Source: Scatosoma sp045614565
Lineage (GTDB): Bacteria; Bacillota; Clostridia; Christensenellales; Borkfalkiaceae
Length of the DNA: 64,000 nucleotides
Assembly: GCA_045614565.1 (NCBI GenBank)
Contig: JAZLDG010000101.1
Span: 62,001 to 126,000, forward strand
Reading direction: 5' to 3'
Position numbers and translations under genes: made by a program. Under the pieces are notes generated by a model that saw only the letters and a list, made by a program, of their open reading frames with translations, had not been told where the DNA came from and searched no databases. Position 1 is the first letter of the stretch. Every line of letters begins with the position of its first letter. Below are positions 61,318 to 64,000 of this stretch, in pieces.

Positions 61318-61348
61318 AGTTCCAATAAAGTTCCAATAAAAGTTCCAA
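61318..61348 (+). repeat. Left arm repeat, unit 1
   Basis: A 31-bp stretch made of tandem TTCCAATAAAG / TTCCAATAAAAG / TTCCAA units, identical to 63564-63594. A fourth, degenerate copy precedes it and TTCCAATAAT continues it. It has the look of integrase arm-binding sites. The 279-bp gap 61226-61504 holds only this, the terminators and the 19-bp repeat at 61402-61420. Confidence 0.7.
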
Positions 61349-61470
61349 TAATCTATCAATCTAGGGCACTTGTTTTTACAACAAAAACAAAAACCTTAAG
61401 ATTTAACGTTCTAAAAATTTCACTACTATTTTACACTAATTTTCAACTTTTGTCAAACTAAAAGCCCTCA

Positions 61471-61506
61471 AAAAAATGAACTACATTACTGCAGTTCATT
61501 TTTTTT
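61471..61506. terminator. Terminator after the mazF-like gene
   Basis: AAAAAATGAACT, 10-nt loop, AGTTCATTTTTTT; works in both directions and touches the mazF stop codon. Confidence 0.75.
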
Positions 61507-61792
61507 ATTTTGCAATAAATCCACCAACACGACTTTTCGCTACGGAATGTATTTGCTCGCAAAGTGCAATAGACGGACGTTCCACACTCGTAATGTCAAG
61601 GTGCGTTGGCAACGAGTTTTTCGGTTTCGTCGTTAAATACACCATTTCAAGTACAGGACTATATAAATTTGCCTTATCGTTTGACACGACGATTGCAGGT
61701 CGCCCTGCAACTTGTTCACTACCTACACCGTTTCCAGAAGGGTAAACGTAATAAATTTCACCCCTAAAAATTTGTTCTTCTATGCGTTCCAT
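61505..61792 (-). CDS. MazF/PemK-like toxin, endoribonuclease type
   Basis: A 95-residue protein of the MazF/CcdB fold. GEIYYVYPSG at about 11-20 and GRPAIVVSND near 31-40 match the MazF opening (G-xx-xYV, RPxxVVSN), and HLDIT plus the Ser in VERPSIALCEQI near 70-81 are typical of the substrate-cleft region. The ribosome site AGGAGG lies in the gap and 3' end of the preceding antitoxin gene, so the pair is translationally coupled. It is expected to cleave mRNA and be neutralised by the upstream gene product. Confidence 0.82.
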   Translation of the reverse strand: MERIEEQIFRGEIYYVYPSGNGVGSEQVAGRPAIVVSNDKANLYSPVLEMVYLTTKPKNSLPTHLDITSVERPSIALCEQIHSVAKSRVGGFIAK

Positions 61793-61795
61793 TTT

Positions 61796-61990
61796 TCAAT
61801 CCTCCTTGTATTTACGAATAACCAAGATGTATTCGTCGTTCTCATTTTTACAAAGTCTTTGTTCTAACAAATCGTTCTGCCCTACGCCCATTATTTCACG
61901 AAATTCCATAGGAACAACGATTCGTCCCAACTTGTCCAAAGGCCGAATAATACCGACCTGTTTCATTTTTTCAACATGTATTTTTTGCAT
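61796..61990 (-). CDS. MazE/AbrB-like antitoxin
   Basis: A 64-residue AbrB-type (swapped-hairpin) DNA-binding protein: GIIRPLDKLGRIVVPMEFRE (about 13-32) is the characteristic N-terminal strand-helix motif. Its place 3 nt upstream of the MazF-like gene suggests it is the antitoxin and operon repressor. The C-terminal tail is short for a MazE, so toxin neutralisation may rely on few residues. AAAGGAG precedes the ATG. Confidence 0.8.
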   Translation of the reverse strand: MQKIHVEKMKQVGIIRPLDKLGRIVVPMEFREIMGVGQNDLLEQRLCKNENDEYILVIRKYKED

Positions 61991-62020
61991 TTTTTACTAC
62001 TCCTTTTATTGTTTTAGATA

Positions 62021-62060
62021 AAATAAGAGAGATTACACTAGACTTAGCATAATCTCTCCT
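62021..62060 (-). terminator. Terminator of the HipA-like gene
   Basis: On the minus strand GAGAGATTA and TAATCTCTC stem with a loop, followed by TTATTTTAT. It separates the kinase gene from the mazEF-like pair. Confidence 0.6.
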
Positions 62061-62088
62061 AATAAAATTATTAGTTTATTTTCGCGTC

Positions 62089-63192
62089 TTATTGAATATT
62101 TTTCAGCACAGACAACCTTTTATAAAACATATCCTTAATCCTTTCATCAAAGAACCACTCGTCTTGAATTTCAGCAATTTGATTTAATCCAATTTTTTTC
62201 ACAGCTTCTATCGCTGCTTGCATTTGCGACATCGGCTCTTTACTGGTTAAGCATTTTGCCCCCGTTAACGTATCATATGAAGTGAAGGCTTTATTAAAAT
62301 CCATTAAAGGATGCAACTTCAATAATTCATTCGTGTCATTATTCACTAAGAATCCCCAATTGCCCCAATGTCTATCGGTATTGCCAACCAAATAGTCAAT
62401 GATATTCATCATATAATAGTTATACGCATCTTTTTCTAAAACAATCGAATATTTATCCGTATCCTTATTTACCGCATAAACATCAATAAATTCCATTGTG
62501 ACAATACTTATGTCCTCGGAAGTAATCAATTTGCTTGCACAAACTTTCTCTCCCAAATAGAAATCTTCAAAATACTCTATATGATTGCAATCAAAACAAG
62601 CCACAATTTTACTTGCCAATAGTTCGGCGTTTACCTCGTCTATATTTCCGTCTTTATAGAGATAAATTTCCCCGTTTTTACGAAGCCAAGCCTTTGACGC
62701 AACACCACTTGTTGAAATATCCCCAGCGACTTTTCCTTGCGATAAAAACTCTTGATTTTGTATCGTTGGATATACACCTCTTAAGCATACGTCAAAAAAT
62801 GCTTTACTGAGCGAATTTCCATACAAACTGATGGCATAAAAATCTAGCGTTTCTTTTTCTTCTTTCAACCAGTAAACATCTGTTAGGGTTAAGCAGTGAT
62901 AAGAGATTGCTATTTCTGCCCTATCCTTATCAGTAACCGCCTGCTTTTTATTCAAATAATTTAATATGGTTTTTGCATATTTTCTATCCAAAGATAAAAC
63001 TCTTGAAGCACACCAATAATAGAAATTCGTTAAATTATTTACTCTTTCGTCTAAACCCTGATTTTCCGTTTCAAAATATAAATTATACGGCATAAAAGAC
63101 GGCTCATACACTTCGCAAAAACCATCTTTACGAATTGAAGCAACACGTCTGTTTTTATGCATTATTATATAAACCCATTCAAAGTCAGCCAT
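62089..63192 (-). CDS. HipA-like serine/threonine kinase family protein
   Basis: A 367-residue protein whose C-terminal half has the HipA_C kinase landmarks: catalytic loop DYLVGNTDRHWGNWGF near 271-286 (D/N-x-D-R-H) and metal motif LMDFNKAF near 301-308. The DISTSGVASKAWL/YLYKDGN region near 161-182 could be the phosphate-binding part with the Lys. There is no HipB-like helix-turn-helix gene next to it; the neighbouring DNA-binding protein is AbrB-like. It may be a lone kinase cargo or a phage-defence-type kinase. It has its own strong promoter and an AGGAG site. Confidence 0.75.
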   Translation of the reverse strand: MADFEWVYIIMHKNRRVASIRKDGFCEVYEPSFMPYNLYFETENQGLDERVNNLTNFYYWCASRVLSLDRKYAKTILNYLNKKQAVTDKDRAEIAISYHCLTLTDVYWLKEEKETLDFYAISLYGNSLSKAFFDVCLRGVYPTIQNQEFLSQGKVAGDISTSGVASKAWLRKNGEIYLYKDGNIDEVNAELLASKIVACFDCNHIEYFEDFYLGEKVCASKLITSEDISIVTMEFIDVYAVNKDTDKYSIVLEKDAYNYYMMNIIDYLVGNTDRHWGNWGFLVNNDTNELLKLHPLMDFNKAFTSYDTLTGAKCLTSKEPMSQMQAAIEAVKKIGLNQIAEIQDEWFFDERIKDMFYKRLSVLKNIQ

Positions 63193-63216
63193 TTTAAGAA
63201 CTTCTCCTTTTCTTCT

Positions 63217-63245
63217 ATTATACTTTTAATTTTTAATTTTGTCAA
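63217..63245 (-). promoter_or_regulatory. Promoter of the HipA-like gene
   Basis: On the minus strand TTGACA (63245-63240) and TATAAT (63222-63217), both perfect, with 17-bp spacing. The 705-bp stretch 63193-63897 beyond it has no supported gene; it holds the right end of unit 1, all of unit 2 and a terminator. Confidence 0.8.
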
Positions 63246-63342
63246 TTCTTTTTAGAATTTGTTAGGCAATTAAATATAACATTTCAATTTGTTGGGTTTC
63301 TTCGTTCCAATAACTCAAATAAGAATATGCTATAACATAATT

Positions 63343-63356
63343 GTTCCAAAAAAAAT
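63343..63356 (+). repeat. Right arm repeat, unit 1
   Basis: GTTCCAAAAAAAAT, identical to 63736-63749. Each copy lies about 100-120 bp before the next att core. Confidence 0.55.
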
Positions 63357-63459
63357 ACGCAAAAATAAAAAAATTGTATTTTTTTTAGCTGTTAAATAAT
63401 CAAAATTACCTTGTTTTTCTTTGTTTTTAGTACTTATACGCTAAAACCAATAGAAAAAG

Positions 63460-63485
63460 TTCAAATCTTATAGCCCCTGCCAAAA
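63460..63485 (+). repeat. att core copy 2, degenerate tRNA 3' end
   Basis: TTCAAATC followed 6 nt later by CCCCTGCCAAAA. The last 12 bases match the tRNA-Trp core. T-loop, a near-complete T-stem, acceptor strand, discriminator and CCA can be recognised, so it looks like the 3' end of a related tRNA copied by an earlier integration. Confidence 0.6.
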
Positions 63486-63524
63486 AGACATCTATCACAA
63501 TATCTTGTGGTAGATGTCTTTTTT
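63482..63524 (+). terminator. Terminator at the left end of unit 2
   Basis: A 14-bp stem GACATCTATCACAA with its complement (one G-U pair), TATC loop, then TTTTTT. It holds the same place as the tRNA-Trp terminator in unit 1, with unrelated stem sequence. Confidence 0.75.
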
Positions 63525-63563
63525 ACCACAATATATTGTGTTTCCGTGATGGAGTTTTTTTGG

Positions 63564-63594
63564 AGTTCCAATAAAGTTCCAATAAAAGTTCCAA
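63564..63594 (+). repeat. Left arm repeat, unit 2
   Basis: 31 bp identical to 61318-61348, about 80 bp from the preceding core; the 19-bp sequence TTTAACGTTCTAAAAATTT follows at 63663-63681 as it does at 61402-61420. Confidence 0.7.
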
Positions 63595-63735
63595 AAAAAC
63601 TCCAAATTCCCCTCGACAAACACCTACAAAATGTACTAAAAATTGACATTTTAATAAAAAGCTTTAACGTTCTAAAAATTTTTTTCTTTTTTGAAAAAAC
63701 TTTAAGTTTAAGGCAAAATAAGTCGCATTACAAAA

Positions 63736-63749
63736 GTTCCAAAAAAAAT
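63736..63749 (+). repeat. Right arm repeat, unit 2
   Basis: GTTCCAAAAAAAAT, matching 63343-63356 in unit 1. Confidence 0.55.
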
Positions 63750-63779
63750 TTTAAAAATTAAAAAATAATAAATATTTTA

Positions 63780-63811
63780 TAGCTCAAAATACTCAATTTT
63801 TGGGGCTTTTT
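63780..63811 (+). terminator. Hairpin with T-run near the right end of unit 2
   Basis: AGCTCAAAAT pairs imperfectly with ATTTTTGGGGCT, then TTTTTT. The sequence after it (GCTTAAAATCGCC) resembles the one after the tRNA-Trp terminator (TGCAAAATCGCAC). Confidence 0.45.
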
Positions 63812-63845
63812 TGCTTAAAATCGCCATTTTTGTTAGTAGTCAGGA

Positions 63846-63867
63846 AATCGCGTCTCCCCTGCCAAAA
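63846..63867 (+). repeat. att core copy 3 (right)
   Basis: 22 bp identical to the 3' end of tRNA-Trp plus AAA (61207-61228), without the rest of a tRNA. Confidence 0.85.
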
Positions 63868-63896
63868 CGCCTTGATTTTTATCAAGGCGTTTTTTG
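63868..63896. terminator. Terminator just outside the right att core
   Basis: CGCCTTGAT, short loop, ATCAAGGCG, then TTTTTT; probably the original chromosomal terminator that followed tRNA-Trp before insertion, also serving the partial gene to its right. Confidence 0.75.
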
Positions 63897-63897
63897 T

Positions 63898-64000
63898 TTA
63901 TTCGTTATCGCAACGTTCAATCGAACAAATAAAATCGTTTTCCGCCATTATTTGGTTTAATCGAGACGAAGAAAATTCTTTTTCCGTGTTCAGCGTTGCG
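63898..64000 (-). CDS. Partial C-terminus of an unidentified protein
   Basis: On the minus strand an open frame enters from the right edge and ends at TAA 63900-63898, giving 34 residues ending DFICSIERCDNE. It is too short to identify. Its terminator-flanked stop and codon composition, more like the chromosome than the element, suggest a real gene. Confidence 0.5.
   Translation of the reverse strand, partial: ATLNTEKEFSSSRLNQIMAENDFICSIERCDNE

Larger units (their letters stand above)
61207..63867. mobile_element. Tandem integrative units at tRNA-Trp, no recombinase gene
   Basis: A 2.66-kb segment between two identical 22-bp att cores with a degenerate third core at 63474-63485. Unit 1 (61207-63473) carries mazF-like, mazE-like and hipA-like genes. 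Unit 2 (63474-63867) has no gene. Both units have the same left end (core, terminator hairpin, identical 31-bp arm repeat, then TTTAACGTTCTAAAAATTT) and a right-end copy of GTTCCAAAAAAAAT. Composition is more AT-rich than the chromosome. No integrase or excisionase gene is present, so movement would have to be driven in trans or is no longer possible. Confidence 0.7.

Noticed and set aside
63461..63761. Open frames of 62 and 84 aa inside unit 2
   Set aside because: They run through the att core, the terminator and the arm repeats; low-complexity A/T sequence with no ribosome site.
1..64000. CRISPR array, rRNA operon, insertion sequence transposase
   Set aside because: No regularly spaced repeats, rRNA sequence or transposase-like frame was seen in the window.

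Overview
The window looks like chromosomal DNA of a spore-former-type member of the Bacillota (class Clostridia, probably an uncultured gut lineage). This is inferred from a complete spoIIIAA-AH operon, spoIVB, a GerW/YtfJ-type gene, the scpA-scpB-...-rluB and nusB-folD-ispA-dxs-tlyA-nadK-argR-recN-spoIVB gene orders, a Gram-positive LexA, and a clostridial glgC/glgD pair. Most genes have moderate GC. Two segments are clearly more AT-rich and look acquired: 5.8-8.0 kb and 61.2-63.9 kb.

Layout. 0-5.6 kb: ABC exporter half (may begin outside the window), an AraC regulator divergent from a NahK-like sugar kinase, and an overlapping KDPG aldolase/KDG kinase pair. 5.7-8.0 kb: tRNA-Leu(CAA), a candidate structured small RNA with its own promoter and terminator, and three AT-rich genes of unknown function. 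8.0-18.5 kb: glycogen operon glgB-glgC-glgD-glgA-glgP plus a GH13 hydrolase. 18.6-22.0 kb: Xer-type recombinase, hflX, a Cys-rich small protein, and lexA. 22-43.6 kb, all on the minus strand: housekeeping and sporulation genes (rluB, dac, ytfJ, scpAB, M50 protease, lysA, second dac, spoIVB, recN, argR, nadK, tlyA, dxs, ispA, folD, nusB, asp23, spoIIIAH to AA). 43.6-54.4 kb, minus: htpG, an S1-domain protein, ispH, plsC, a chorismate mutase-cytidylate kinase fusion, a BaiN/HI0933-type flavoprotein, coaE, polA. 54.5-61.0 kb, minus: a biotin-dependent sodium-pump decarboxylase cluster with two different carboxyltransferases, a TVP38-family membrane protein, and RNase H. 61.15 kb: tRNA-Trp(CCA), the insertion site of integrative units.

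The glycogen operon supplies every enzyme for making ADP-glucose, elongating, branching and degrading glycogen. The biotin cluster would couple decarboxylation (or transcarboxylation between oxaloacetate and an acyl-CoA) to sodium export. The sporulation genes form the forespore-mother cell channel and the SpoIVB signal.

The most unusual structure is at tRNA-Trp. Its last bases form a 22-bp core repeated exactly at 63846-63867, with a degenerate third copy at 63474. Between these cores lie two tandem units built alike: core, terminator hairpin, an identical 31-bp arm repeat, and a right-end arm. One unit carries MazEF-like and HipA-like genes. The other, about 0.37 kb, carries no gene. Neither encodes a recombinase. 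Other points of interest are the candidate RNA at 5916-6066, a GTGAAACAAA pair at exact 14-bp period at three loci, three promoters that imply leaderless mRNAs, and a scpB terminator that contains the next gene's start codon.
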